A program made the position numbers and the translations under genes. A DNA stretch of 64,000 nt from Psococerastis gibbosa (taxonomy: Eukaryota; Arthropoda; Insecta; Psocodea; Psocidae). Shown here one piece after another: positions 20,282 to 34,300 of the stretch. Below the pieces are notes generated by a model. The model saw only the letters and a list, made by a program, of their open reading frames with translations. It did not search any database and had not been told where the DNA came from. Location: NCBI GenBank assembly GCA_963971405.1, contig OZ020487.1:26335371-26399370 (forward strand). Reading direction: 5' to 3'. Within the stretch, counting starts at the first letter, position 1; each line of letters begins with the position of its first letter.

Positions 20282-22142
20282 CCGAGACCTGTTGTCACAT
20301 AGGCGTAATATAATATGAGAGGAATAAAGCGTCATGGCACGAAAACCAAATGTGGTCTAGGCCTGAGGACCGGTAGAGAATCCCCTCACTTAGCCAGTGC
20401 TTCGTTTTGGATGTTACGGTCAGCAACATGTGTGGCAACCGCGTTTTTCCCTACTGATGATTGATAAAGGTATGGTACCCATTAGAGTTGGAGGACACAG
20501 GTCTCACTGAATTTTTTTCCATTTATTTCGAGTCTCAAACCTTCCGATTCATAGCATATTTCACTACCAACTGGATTATTCCTGGCCGTACTATAAGAGC
20601 ATAAGAAAACTTATTTAAACTTCATAATGCAGTATAAATTTCCACATTATTTCAGCCGATTGCATTCCGTGTCACGTAAAATATTCCACGTTACCTGCAG
20701 TTTCACAGCTAGGCAACTGCGTTCGAAACTGGATACTCGTGGATACAAAAGCAATAAATTTGTTTTATTTGATTTTTCAACAGCTATTTTCACCCCCAAA
20801 CACCCCCCAACCTGAGATGACAAAAAAATCTTTAAATTCCCTGAACGTCATTGCATGGCAAAACAAATCGAAAATGTTTACTGAGGGCGCAACCTGGGCG
20901 CTTTTTGCAAATATTGGTGCGAAATATCGTTTTCGGTTTCGGGACATTTTTAATCCATTTTATTAGGTCAAACATGGATGTTATTTTACAGGTATTAAAT
21001 TTTTTTGCGCAAAAGGCTAAGTAAAGCGGACATTCAAATTCGTTTACACATTGTTAAACCCAATTAGCGGTTATGAGTATATTTTTAGCTGGGCATAACA
21101 GTGGGTAGCTCAAAATTAAACACGTAAACGACGCGTCACGGAACATTAACTCCGAATTGGGCCACTCCTAAAGATGGATAACCACGTACTGTAGGTACTC
21201 ATCCAACGATATCATTGACAGTGGGATGCAATACGGGTTAAGTTAAACGATGATCGTTATCATTCTCAGGGTTAAAAGGATGTAAGTGTAGAAAAGCGGG
21301 GGTGGAATACATAATCCTAGCCTGACCTCAGGGAGGGCAACTATATGTCCTTGCAAATTTAATTTTGCTATTGCATGAATACGATAACATTGACATGACA
21401 CTATTGAGTTTGCTGATAACAGGACTTTTGCTGGGACAACCATTCTTGGGCTATTGAGACGCGAACGATGTCTTCTTCTTTCAGAAGTCGGAACCATTTC
21501 TTTCTCGTTCTCCAGACACCACGTTCTTTCACCTCCCTCCCCCCCCCTCCCCCCCAAGCATATGCGCATCACGATGGATCTTTTAAATACTCTTTTAGAG
21601 TCCTTTAGAGAAAATGACCACAAAATTACAAAATGATAGGCTACTTCATAAAATTGTGAAGCGTTTTTTTATTTTATATGTTTATTTAGTGCCTGTATTT
21701 ATATCACTTCGTAATTTGAAAATCTTCTCATATTCTTATTTATTTCATATTTCAATGAATGTATTGTAGGATAGCAAAGTACCCTATTCATATTATAACT
21801 TTAGACCAATGATTAATTGGTATTAAGTACTAAAATGAGTTCATGTGAATTGGGCGCTTTAAAATCTTTACATATTTACAATTCAGTACCTACATGGTCC
21901 GTAAATTTTAGCTTTTGCTGTTGAACCTGCCGTAATCGTCGACCTCGCAGTTGGCCGTTTTTCTCCTATTAAAGCAACACACTTATTCCCTTGCTGCACC
22001 ACAAATGTTAATTAACTCATTTGATTGTATTTTATTGTTTTTGGTAGGCTACTACCTCCTGTTTAATTCACCCAAACTCATTTACCTTTATCATGATTTC
22101 CTTTCCAAATAGCATTCAGTTTCACACCTTGTTGGATTGAGA
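20282..22142. other. Sequence upstream of the T-box gene
   Basis: No gene was recognised. A 126-codon minus-strand frame (21243-21623) overlaps a C-rich low-complexity stretch and is judged spurious. The T-box promoter is presumably here, but no element can be assigned by eye. Confidence 0.5.
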
Positions 22143-22360
22143 ATGGGCGGTGAGGAGTTGCATAGTTTATTGAGTGCTAAAGCTCGGGCGTTTTCTGTCG
22201 AAAATTTACTAAAGGAAGAAAATGACGCGAAAGACTCTAAATGCTCAGCAGTCGAGCGATTTAAAAGTGATAAGGGAATCCTTGTTGAGTTGTGCGCGAG
22301 TGGTTTGTGGGAGAAATTTAATAAAATTGGAACTGAGATGATTGTCACTAAGGCGGGAAG
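22143..22360 (+). CDS. T-box exon 1 (eh1-like motif, T-box start)
   Basis: ATG at 22143 is the first in frame ([19 protein letters not shown]). The exon ends within the T-box after [11 protein letters not shown] at donor GTTAGT, phase 2. Confidence 0.85.
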
Positions 22361-25300
22361 GTTAGTTCATTTAATTCCATCAACATGATGGAAGCGCTTT
22401 ACGGGAAAATAAAATAATCATAAAAAACACACCAAAATATAATATTTATCCATCGAGGCCTATAATTATGAGTAAGAAACAATAATGTTTCCGAGTTATT
22501 CATATACTGCATATGGCTTATATAGTTTCGCCAACTCGGGATACTCAATAATAGTTGACATAATTAAATTACAGTTATAATACTAGTATAACAAGCCCGG
22601 TTTCAACAGAGTGATAAACCTATGCATGTTCTTTTGTAGAGTCAAAATAAAATAAAATTATTATTGTAATTTGGTATTAGTACTATTAAAGGGGACCCAA
22701 CACGAGCGACATCCTTTAGGCCACCCCTACTGTCCTTCCTTGGTGACTTCGTGGAACATCATCAGAAAGGCCATAGCCAAGGGGGGGTTCATGGGGGTTC
22801 AATGTCTATGTTGAATTTAGATGTACGACGTGCTGCTGTACGTATTGTATAATAACCATGCGTAAGTACGAGTTCTATCTGTCAATTCAATAGACGAATA
22901 CAATTGGTTTATTACTATAAAAACTTGCTGTTGTTTTAGACGAATGTTCCCGACACTGAAACTGCGCTTTTACGGACTGTCTCTGTCATCGTCTTACATT
23001 GTCTACATGGATGTTGCTCCTGTGGGAAATACCAGATATCGCTATATGTATCACAGGTGATTATTACATGTTTCACAGTACATCTGTAAATTGTATTCAT
23101 CCGTTATTTACAAGCACTGCTCCAGGAGAAGCGTTGTACAATAAAGCTGTACATTTAATATTGGTCATTACCATAGTTAGTAGTAGTATGGTTGGACACA
23201 GTCCCAGGCCACGGTGTTGGCCCATAGAACAGGGGACCTCCTGATTATAGTGGATTCCAAACCACTTGGGAAACACAGTGAAGTCACACGATTAGTTCGG
23301 AGGTGACCAGGACAAGTCCTACCATGTTTCCCTACCGGCACTGTGCACACTACCAAATTATCAGCATCTTTGAACCGGCTCTGGTCCGCTGGATTCAACT
23401 TGGTAAGGCGGCCGGCCTGGCCATTACCATAGTAGTGTTCTATATCGTATGGGAGAGATGGGACATTCGAGTGCATCGAAAACATTGTACGTTTTTTCAG
23501 TGGCTGGTCATAGAAGACGTGGCAACAGCTAGATGGTCCCGGGAATCAATAAAATATTTGTGGCGCTCTCTAATGTTCCATCTGTCTTATATATAGTATA
23601 TCAAGCCCAAAGCTTTTACACATTGTTTGTCGTTCTTATGACGAGTATAAAATTGTCTTCATCTAACGTATTACATACCTGAATTGTGTAGTATAGTAGC
23701 TATCTCAGGTAAACCTCATTAGACGGAGACTTATGTCGTTTTTCTTTTTGGGGAAAATTAAGAAGCTGCACACCGCTTTCTATGTGTCCTAATCATCCTG
23801 GTGTGCCGAGAAAATAAAAATAAAATGGTTAACGTTTCATTTTAAATGACTGTGTAGATTGCACATTAACATCCATACGGTGTGATTGGGAATGAATAAA
23901 ATAAATAAATGTATTGCGTTTTTTCAATATTACATACAAATACACATGCAACTTTCATGTTTTCAAATTTTTAGCTCCAGCTGGACTACATGTGGGGCGA
24001 GGGACAGTAACAGCTTTAGAAACAGGATCTACATCCACCCTGACAGTCCAGCCACTGGTCTCTTGTGGACCTCACAGGGCCACATTTCCTTTGACAAAGT
24101 CAAACTCACCAACAATAAGTGTCCACTCGTTCGGGGTCAGGTACGTAGCTACGTACTCAATTTCTACCTCATTAATTTCATTTACAGAACCATAGGTCTA
24201 TGGTGAGAACCAGGGACGGATTTGGGGCTTTTGTGAGGGTATATAGACACTTGTCTTATTATTGCCCTTTCTTATCCTTAACTAAAATGTTGCACATAAT
24301 ATGCACAAAAAAAATTCATTGAAGTACGCGCGCGCGGATATAGTCTAGGCATTTTCCTCAGTTGCCTACTGGTAAATCCACCACTGATGAGAACAATTCG
24401 TGTAGTATATCGGGTTTTACAAACAAATACCATAGGTACTGTAGGTAAATCATGTATATGGGAATTTATTTACTTATTAATTACTCCCTAATTACTTATT
24501 TACTTATTGCTTCTACTAATTAGATACTTATTTATAGACACCTCGTTCATTTATTCTTGTTGATAGGTTCTTTTCTGATTCGCTCGCACGCTTATAATTT
24601 CGGACAGCCTCCATAAGAATTGCGTTGCTAGTTTTACAAATTGGGATTCTTTTAGGTGTAGCTTATCATTCAATCAATCAATCGTGTATTGTCATTGTAT
24701 CTGCTTCCATGCAATCCATGGACGCAGCTCGACCTCGTCATAAGGCGCCCATTCCACATACGTACAACGTCAATGAAAATTATGAAATTGAAGGACATTT
24801 CAATTTCTCATTGATGGGGGCATTCCATATGTCTTTCAAAAATTGACAATTTTCAATTGAAGCGTATGCGCCAAATTTTTGAAATTTGTTTCTTGAAATT
24901 GTATTTGTTTTCTTCGTCACCTTATTATTTAATCCTTATTATAATTTTTATACAGAAATGCTTTCTTTTTAGAGAAATCAATTAAAATAGTTGTACTTGT
25001 CATATCACATGACGCCATTTTTTAATTTTAGATTGTTTGTGACTTTACTCTATTATCAATTGATCATTGATCAATTTTAACAATGGCATAGAGTAAAATT
25101 GAAATGCCCTTCAATTTCATAATTTTCATTGACGTTGTACGTATGTGGAATGGGCACCTAAAGCGAACTACTCGACAAATTAGTCACAAAATATAAAATA
25201 TAAACAAAACAACATTGGCAACTAGGGTTGCCACCTATACGATATTATATTGTTCAACGATATTTTAATTGTAATAATCTAAGCATTGTAATATCTAAGG

Positions 25301-28300
25301 TGCCCATTCCATTGACCGGCTAGGGCTATTTCCAACAACGGTGGCGTGGTAGCAGACATTCAAGACATAGGTAGCGTTTCCACCGACCTCGCATTGCAGA
25401 ATTGACGGAAATGTTTATTTTCCTCTATGCCATAGTTAAAATTGATCAATGATCATACAGTAAAATCACAAACAAACAAACTAAAATTAAAAAAATGGCT
25501 TCATGGGATATGTTAATTACAGACATTTTAATAGATTTCTATTTAAAAAAAAAAACATTTCCGTCAATGTCATTTGCAATCTGCAATGCGAGGTCGGTGG
25601 AGACGCTACCTAAGTCTTGAATGTCTGCTACCACGTCACCGTTGTGGGAAATAGCCCTAGCCGGTCAATGGAATGGGCGCCTTAGCATAGGAAGCCAGTG
25701 TGAGTAATACGAGACTGATGACTTTCAAATATAAATTTTACAATCAATTCCTAATACCGTATTAATAATAATAATAATAAATGTCTTATGCATATTTACG
25801 GTGCGAGATTTAAGACTAGAAAGTCTTTTACTCTCTAACCCACGTCAAAAAAAAACAATACTACTATTTCTACTACCTACTACTATGCCTACTATTTCCA
25901 AAATACATGTTTAAAAAATCAAAAAACGCGTAACTTAAACAATACTACTCTGAATGTGTTTATAAAAACACATAAAGAATCTTATTCTAAGCTTGTTTCT
26001 TAAAAGACATAAAGACATAAATCAAATTCTAAAACTGTTTTGTGCTTTTAGAGACTGGCTTTTAAGCCCACAAATCTTTGGCTGCGATCTGATTTCCTTA
26101 TCTAGAGAGTTATATTAATTTAAGCTATGTATAATAATTAATTAATGATTATACTGCAGTTCAGACAAACCCCAGTCTGAAATTAAGGCAGTTAAAGTAC
26201 ATTTATCGTGCCTGCATGACTAAATTTACAAAGCCTATGCAATAGGCACAATATACAGTGTGCTCCAATTCCTGTTTTACATATTGATTTTATTTCAGTT
26301 GTTGTGTTTACAACAGAGATCACAGAGATGGTGCGATGATCCAGATAGCCCCCATTGAAATATAGGGCAACTACGCAGTTGCCGTTGCCTTGACAACCAG
26401 CGAGCATCCTTCCCACATAGCTAGGACAGAGTGAAATGCTTTTACCGTGCATCCGTTCCCCCATGATTTAATTGATCAGTTTTTCATATTTTCTTCGGAT
26501 TCAGTGCTACAACATTAATTACAACGAACGAAACGGTCTTTTACTGACAGGAATTGAAAAGTGGTTTAGTGAGAAAACGTTATTTTGGCTTGTTTTATTG
26601 TATAACAACATTGTAAGACTCATAGGACCCCTCGGTCCCAGGACCGGTTAACTATAGTCTTTTATTAGGTACCACCTCTAATGACATCATGACAATTTGT
26701 CAATGGAGGGGATTTGAATGTTAGATGGAAATATGGGTTTGATTGCCATGCACTGTAAAAATATTGTTGAATAACCTAGGCTACAGTAGACCTAGCACGG
26801 AGCGAAAAGTATAACTTATCTGAGAATAAGAATAAGGGCTTTATATTGATTTTATCCAATAGTATGTGAATATGCGTAGTTTAAATACGATGAGTGTTGA
26901 GAAAGCTAGCATATAGGCCTAGGCCTATATATTTTATGAATTATTTATCTGATCCTTTTTATATCTTTGCGTACCTAGTGAAGAACTAAATAATTTCTCT
27001 GAAAAATAGGGCGCCATTTGCTTATAAAATATTTTGAAAACTGTGCCTTAAAGGTGTTCACAGGTGACTAAATGGATATGAGTGCTTTTGATCTGATCAC
27101 GAAGCAAGATAGATGAATCTTTAATTGTTATAAAGTTTTCTCGATTCTTCTACTCTCATACCCTTATTGGTTGGTGGTTCGATGGACTCAGACCAAGTGT
27201 GATCGTCTATATGAACTATGTTGATTGCCTTGCTGTCAATACTCTTTTACTAGGTACCTACGCATATTCTTCAGAAGACTCAGCAATTCAAAACCAAATT
27301 TTCCATTGATGTCACTATTGTTTTTTACAAGGTAGACTGCAACTGCTTTGTTGTTTTCATTGCGTTTCGAATCTACAATCATAACATCGACAGTCGGCTC
27401 AAAACAAAAGTGTCTCTGTCGTTATGTATTGAATTAGTTCCAAAGTTAATTGATACCACACCAACCAACATTAGAATAACTATTTTGAACTATATTATGG
27501 AGGACGAAGATGACGTTGTCGGAAAAGCAAGTGAGATGTTTCACTGCATTCTTAACCGATACCGAGAAAAATGCCCATTCCTCAACGACATCATGGATGT
27601 AGTATTGCCATGTCGCGCTGTTGGACTGGAACACGTCCTGCTCAAAGTTCACCCTATTTACCGAAAACTGCGCTGGTGCTCATCTCCGTCGTCCCCCTCG
27701 CCCTTGCTTACGTGCCACATCCTCATGGAAGCCTGTGTGTTGATAATAGCTCTTAAAAGCGCTTGGGAGGCTATCAAAGAACTTTTGAAAGCGCCCAAAG
27801 AAGTCACGGAAGATCAGTGGGATGCTATTGGACTGCTGCAAAACGCTGTGGAAGGAAAGAAATCCTACGGAGATGATGACAATGATGATATTCTAACAGA
27901 AGACTTGGAACTTAGCAGGACGGAGTTGGCAACAATGGACTTAGAAACTGAAATTGAAGATTCCCGCCTGAAACTGATTAAGGAATTTGAAGGGTTTTCA
28001 GAAGAGGACTTGGAAGAGCAGCTTGCTGCTATTGATGCTATAGGGAGAGAAAGCTGTGTTGGGGACAGGGCGCGGAGGGGCTTGTTGGCTGTGGAGCAGT
28101 TAGCAAGCACATTGTACTCCAGTTAATTACATGTGATATCCATTTTGCGAAAACCTGAAAATTTATTGTTGGTGAGTTGGTTTGTTACTCACGAATGTAA
28201 TCACTTGACAGTTAAAACTATAACTATATGTTCCTGAGACCACATTGTTTGGGCAGAGTATTTTATTTTAAAGTCATGGCCTGCAACTCAAAGTTAACGT

Positions 28301-31300
28301 GAAGCATTCCCCCACGACTTTATGTTATCAAAGCAGAATTTTCAACGATGTATTGTCGCATATGCCCTGTAAACTTTTCAAAATCTTGTTGTATTGATGT
28401 ATACTTTTACAGTATGTCTTGAAAATACCCGCGACATATCAATATTGATCCTTAGGTTCTCCCAGGCATTTCAATCCTTTCAATAAATAAATAAATAAAT
28501 AATGAAATTGTTTCTGCTATTGGTACCGTAAAAGTTAGGGCCATTGAGCTTACTCTTACAACCCAAACTACTACCACTTTCAGACTTTTCTTTCAGTCCA
28601 TACTAATTTATCACACATTAATTAGTATGTTATACAAGTGTAGATTATTATGTAAAGTAATGCCTCGTTCCCGTACTTGGTTAAGTCAAGCTAACTCCTG
28701 TTACAATGTAAGCGGTATAGCCATGTCACAGCTTGACTATTGCCACTTATAGTCGGTAAGGGTTGACATCGAGGAGTTAACTGAATTAAATGTTATGGTC
28801 TATATTTCAGCATGTAGGAGGCTGTATAGAAAATATAACTTAATGATTAATTATTCAATATATTATGAAACACTTACCCTAATCTCTTCTTGTATCCGTT
28901 CTCTCTTACTATTTTCTTTGTGAGTTCTTTCTTCTTTTTTTGGTAACTACGAAATTGTCCTCTAAGTCACCGTTACAAGTCTTTTATCACTTCTGGGAGC
29001 CTACCCATCAGAAGTCTAAAAGACATGTAACTAGAGCTCTGATTGGTTAATGATGACGCACAATTGATGACAGCAGGCCATAGGTACACTGGTACACACG
29101 TGTATTACCTTTAGACCTAGCTAACCCAGAGTGAATCATTATTAGCCATTTAGGACAATTGCCAGCACAGAAACACGGCGAGAAATGCTACTAACTTCCC
29201 TAAATTGCTTAGAAACCATATCTTTAGAGAAAGCCTTCTACACTGTCACTGAGGCACTAGCACAATGACAATTACAGAACTACCTGATTTTGATGATATT
29301 TTGACGATTTTACTTTATACTTTCTTGTCAATTACTATACTTGTTGATTACTTGTATAGTACAGTTTAACAGAAATATTTATGTATTTATTTATTTATTT
29401 ATTTAAACAGTTTGCCAACTGCCAGAAATTCATTCAGAAACAACACCTAAACCAATAAGTCCTTTGCAGAGCAAGATTCAAGATACGCTTACGTCCATAA
29501 AAGGCCCTTAGATAATAATAATGATAAATAATTCCTTTATTTTTCTGAATTTATCCTCATTTTTTCTTCTATAATCAGGACATCCCCAAGCCTGCCTATG
29601 TCCTACCATTTTTACCCTATGTATAAAAAACATGCACAATAAAAGAATCTAGTGACATGGGAGTCTACCTGATATTTCATTTAATCAGGAACAAAATTCT
29701 CAATTAATTTTTTTTTAATTCAGCTTCAACATGGACACGATTGAATTCATCGCGGAATTAAATAGCGTTATACAAGAAGTTGTGGCGCTGGTGATGGATT
29801 AAGTTTTAAGCGACTTCGGTGGCAAGGTGGTAGCGTGCTAGTACTTGTGCGAGTATCTACACACCTTGCGGTCGGAGACGTGTCGCAACTCGACACATGT
29901 ACCTATCAGGTGACTTAGTCAGGCGATTGAAGAGGTTAATCGGATGCATTCATTAAATTGTTTGTATGCGATTTAACCTTAATAATAAAAAGTGTAATTT
30001 ATCGGCAACGTTAAATAGCCGGAGCCGGTTTGTCTTGTGACTCTATTTCCTGTTGCAACATTTTGAACACTGCTTAAATGTAAATGCAGCAGTGTCACCT
30101 TCTTGTGTAATAGATTGACAGGCAAGATTTGTAATTTTTTGAAGTAGTACCCTTGTACAGTATTATTTATTATATAAAAAGTGATTTCATTTTCAGATCT
30201 CGCTGCATTCTATGCACAAGTACCAGCCCCGTGTTCATGTCCTCCATATACCTGATTTGATGAGTGTTCCCTCCGATTCATTACTTGACTATGTACTGGA
30301 AAACCGACGGCAAGCGAGCACCTTTGTCTTCTCTCATACGTCCTTCATCGCTGTTACTGCTTACCAAAATCAAAAGATCACTAGATTGAAAATTCGGAGC
30401 AACCCGTTTGCAAAAGGCTTCAGGCAACTATGTTGTAAGAGGTAAGAGTAATTTTCAACACTTACAGACTACTGTAGCTACAACTACCTACCTGATTAGG
30501 TGTTATGGTACTTTTCCTGCGCTAGAAGAAGTAAATAAGTAGCCTATATCTATTTCATTTTAATATCATACAGTCAATATACACGCATGAAAAAGTATTA
30601 AGTAAAATCGTAAAATAGCCATGTTCAGGTTTAGTAGTAAGTAAGTAAGTAGATAATGTAATACAATTTACATAATTTACATTTAAAATGTCAACCCCAG
30701 CACTAAGTATTCATATACATAGAGACTTGTATCGCTGGGGTAAAGTTAATTTCAAATAACTTTGTCATATTGTTGAAAATTATTATTACTACCTACCTAC
30801 CTAAAGAATTAAAAAAATCAGCTTTGCAAACTTTAGAGAATTTAAAATTGCTTAAATTTATTTCAAATATTGTAGCCTACAGTACATCTAGTGAACACTT
30901 AGAGCTATCAACAATAAATGAATAAAACAGTAAAAGATGGAACACAAGATAAAAACAAAACAAGAAAAACGAAACAAAATAGGCAGTTTAAAACTGAAGA
31001 ACAGAAAACTGTAAACTAAGGCCAAAGTCAGAACAGTAGGATTTTTAATGTTGCACCACCACAACCAGCTATGTTTGAAAGTTAAAAAATTCGGAACATG
31101 TTTATAAAGGGCTTCCAGGGCGGGTTGAGTGCGTATATAATTATGCGAAGATGCGCAGTGCATAGAAAAGTTCTTCAAGACATTTCGGGATGTTTTTAGC
31201 AGTTCATTTGGAAGTGAGTTGCCTATTAGCAAAAGCAATCCTGTCCACCCAGGTCGATTTTTCAGAAACCGCAAAAAACTGCTGTGCCGCAGCGCCATGA

Positions 31301-34300
31301 GGTATAACATTACAGTTTTTAAAGCTAATTTTAACAGTATTAGAATTGCTTTTGCGTCTCAATATCTGATTCATCGGATAGAGTATTGAAAAATAAATCT
31401 CAAAACTGAAAAAAATGGAGAGGATTGCATTTGCTAATAGGCAACTCAAGTATTAGAAAAAAAAAATAGGCAAGGCCTATTGGATCCAGTCACTCACACT
31501 TAGGCTTAGGTACTAAGAATGAGTAAGTTGTAAGTTCGAGAAGCTTGTCAATATACATTTTAGCATTCTCAATTTTGCATGTCTCAAATGAGACACAATG
31601 TAAAGATTGTTGTAATCTTGTACCATTCCTCCCAGTTAAATAGTATACTTAACATTATGTGATTATGTCCTTTCCATCAATGATTGTACTTAATTAAGTG
31701 ATGTGGCTAATAGGCTATACCATACTGAGTGCAATACGATTATACAGAGTGTTCAAGTTCATCAAGCTCTATTTTCAACATCATTGACGTAAGTTTAAAA
31801 AACGAAAGATATGCTATTTTTTATCATCAAAATCACAAGAAGTGATAATGAGTACTACATGTAAAATACTTAGAAATGACAACAACAAAAATTTTGTCAT
31901 AGTGAAACCATAATTTTACGTTAACCTACTTATATACCTTTATTGTACTATATAATATGATTTACCGTGTATTATTATTCAGCTGCATTGATTTTCCCAC
32001 ATTTTAGATGTTGACAACATACAACAAATGTATACTATGCACAATGCAACCTTTCCTCCTTTAATGTAATAAAATAGGCCTATATATACCGGTAGTACAA
32101 TACACTTCACATACTCAAATAACTGTGAGGCACCCTGTATACAAATTACAAGGAAATCTCAAGTAAAGAAAATATCCTTCAGTACTAAGCCAAGTTCATA
32201 TCACTTTGCTTAATCATAGCTTATGGGGTTAGGTGGGGCTTCCATATTTCTTCAAGTAATTTACATTTTAATTATTTTACACACTGTATTTTCTTCTTAT
32301 AAATACCAATTGCGACGACATCGGAAAAACAGTTGAAGTTGTGGTTTCTCGTCGTAACTCAAACATCAGTGAGTAACAGCAATGATCAGCAGTGTCTATT
32401 GTAAGGTGAAACTGGAGAGATAGACCAATTACCAGATGGTAACCACAAAACTGGAGATAACTCATCCTTCTATCAAATCCGACTCATCTTAACAAGGGTG
32501 GCCTCAGCCGGTGCGTCGGTAGCTCAGGGACGGCAGAAAGTAAAGGGCGTGGATCATGGGGCTAAATATTCGCAAAAAGAGAGAGAGAGTCTCAACCTAG
32601 AGAGATGCGGAGGAAGCACAGAGAACACCAGATTGTCCAAGATCAGCAAATATATTTGGTCACTTCTTCCTCGACCGGAAAATTTGGCCGCTGCCAAACA
32701 TCATTATAACACCACAACAAACAATAGAAATTGGCATATCGCCGGAGATCCGACATTGGTTCGGTGAGGAACGGGGAGAGTGTGTCCGATTCCATCCGGA
32801 GACCGGATACAGAATTGAATCTGGACCACTCCCTCCGTTCGTCATCGAACCCACGATCATCCTGGTTAACATTGCGCACAATTAGACGGAGAATTTTCTG
32901 AGCACTGGGCTTTTGTAAAGAGAGAAATATCATGGTGCCAGTCTCAGAAATCTACACATTACAAAATATTATCCAGAGGACTGACCGACCATCTGCCCTG
33001 GGAGGGGATCATGGCCCCGGATGAGGAAGAGGAGCGACCCGCTCCCTTCTCCAACCGAATCCATCCTCCACTTCCAGATCAGCGACGTCGTCCCGCGCAC
33101 AATCTAGATAACACAGCATAAAGTACATTTTCCTTTCAGTTACAAAACAATAATGGAGACTTACAGGTGCAGAGAATTCTTACTAATAATAAGATGAACG
33201 AAGTGAAGTGAAGTTGTAATTGCTGAGGACCCTCGTCCTACCCATTCTTTTAGCCCTGGTGCATCTTTCCCTCGGTATGGCCTTTACGGGCCGATGATGG
33301 TCTCGGTCCGGTCTTTCCGTCCTCCAAGAAGTTCCCCTCCACGTAGTTCCCCATCAGGGGATTTACGTAGAGAACGCCTCCTTGGAACTCTTGGAACACC
33401 GGTTCTCGCCTTACACCATAGGTTAGCCCAGGTTAGGGTTGGATGGATTTAATTGCTATTCACTTTACATTAGACAAGGGTTTTTACTTTTATTTAAATT
33501 CTGATCTTATCAGTTGTAAGTCGTCCTTCACTCTGGCTTCAAAAAGTGATTTTATCATCCACGTAAACTTTCTTCTGCTACGGTTATGAAAGGAAAAAGG
33601 CGCGTAAAAGTTTGTGAGTTGGCGCAAACGGTAAATTTCTATATTTCTTCTGTTTTTCAAGGAACTGAATGTTCTTGTAATTTATTTTTACGAGAGGTAG
33701 TTATATTCCGAGCAGAGGGTTAGGAATCTGCTTTTCTCTAAGTGTTTTATTAAATTTGTATTTTCTCAGATTACGGTTTATTACTTATCGCAAATTTTGC
33801 CTTAATCATTCGAGTGTCGAAGCTTTGTTATTGTTTATAAACAAATATGGCTACGGAGGGCCTTGTCAGGAATCGGATTATTGTAAGTTTTATTAATTTC
33901 CTTGTATTGTATCACCCTGCATTTCGACCCCACGGTCGGAATGATTTTGACACGGTAACGGAAATAACCCGTTACACTATATACACACATATATACATAC
34001 TTGCCATATATAGGCAACCAAATTGACTTCTGTAGAATTTTTTTGTTTTTGCAAAAATAAGAAATTAGTTTTATAGAATTGTCTTTTAAAGATATAGTTT
34101 TTTTTTCATATATTTACAATAGTAGGACTGAATTGAAAATATAATATAACATAAACTATTGAGAATGTGGCAAACTCTAAAATTTTGACTTTTGGGTCAC
34201 ATCGAAAAAATTCCGTTTATAAAAGTGAGTAGGAATTTGGTAATTAGAATTCTTCCGTAAACTTCCCTCATTCCCTTGACCACTCAGAAACGTTTCGAGT

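Noticed and set aside
21243-21623. 126-codon minus-strand ORF upstream of the T-box gene
   Set aside because: Crosses a C-rich low-complexity stretch, has no motif and no splice context.
23177-23485. 102-codon minus-strand ORF, with a similar one at 8490-8678
   Set aside because: Both are frames through the two copies of the SINE-like retroposon.
30888-31449. Two overlapping minus-strand ORFs
   Set aside because: Overlap a short fold-back element and AT-rich sequence; no recognisable domain.
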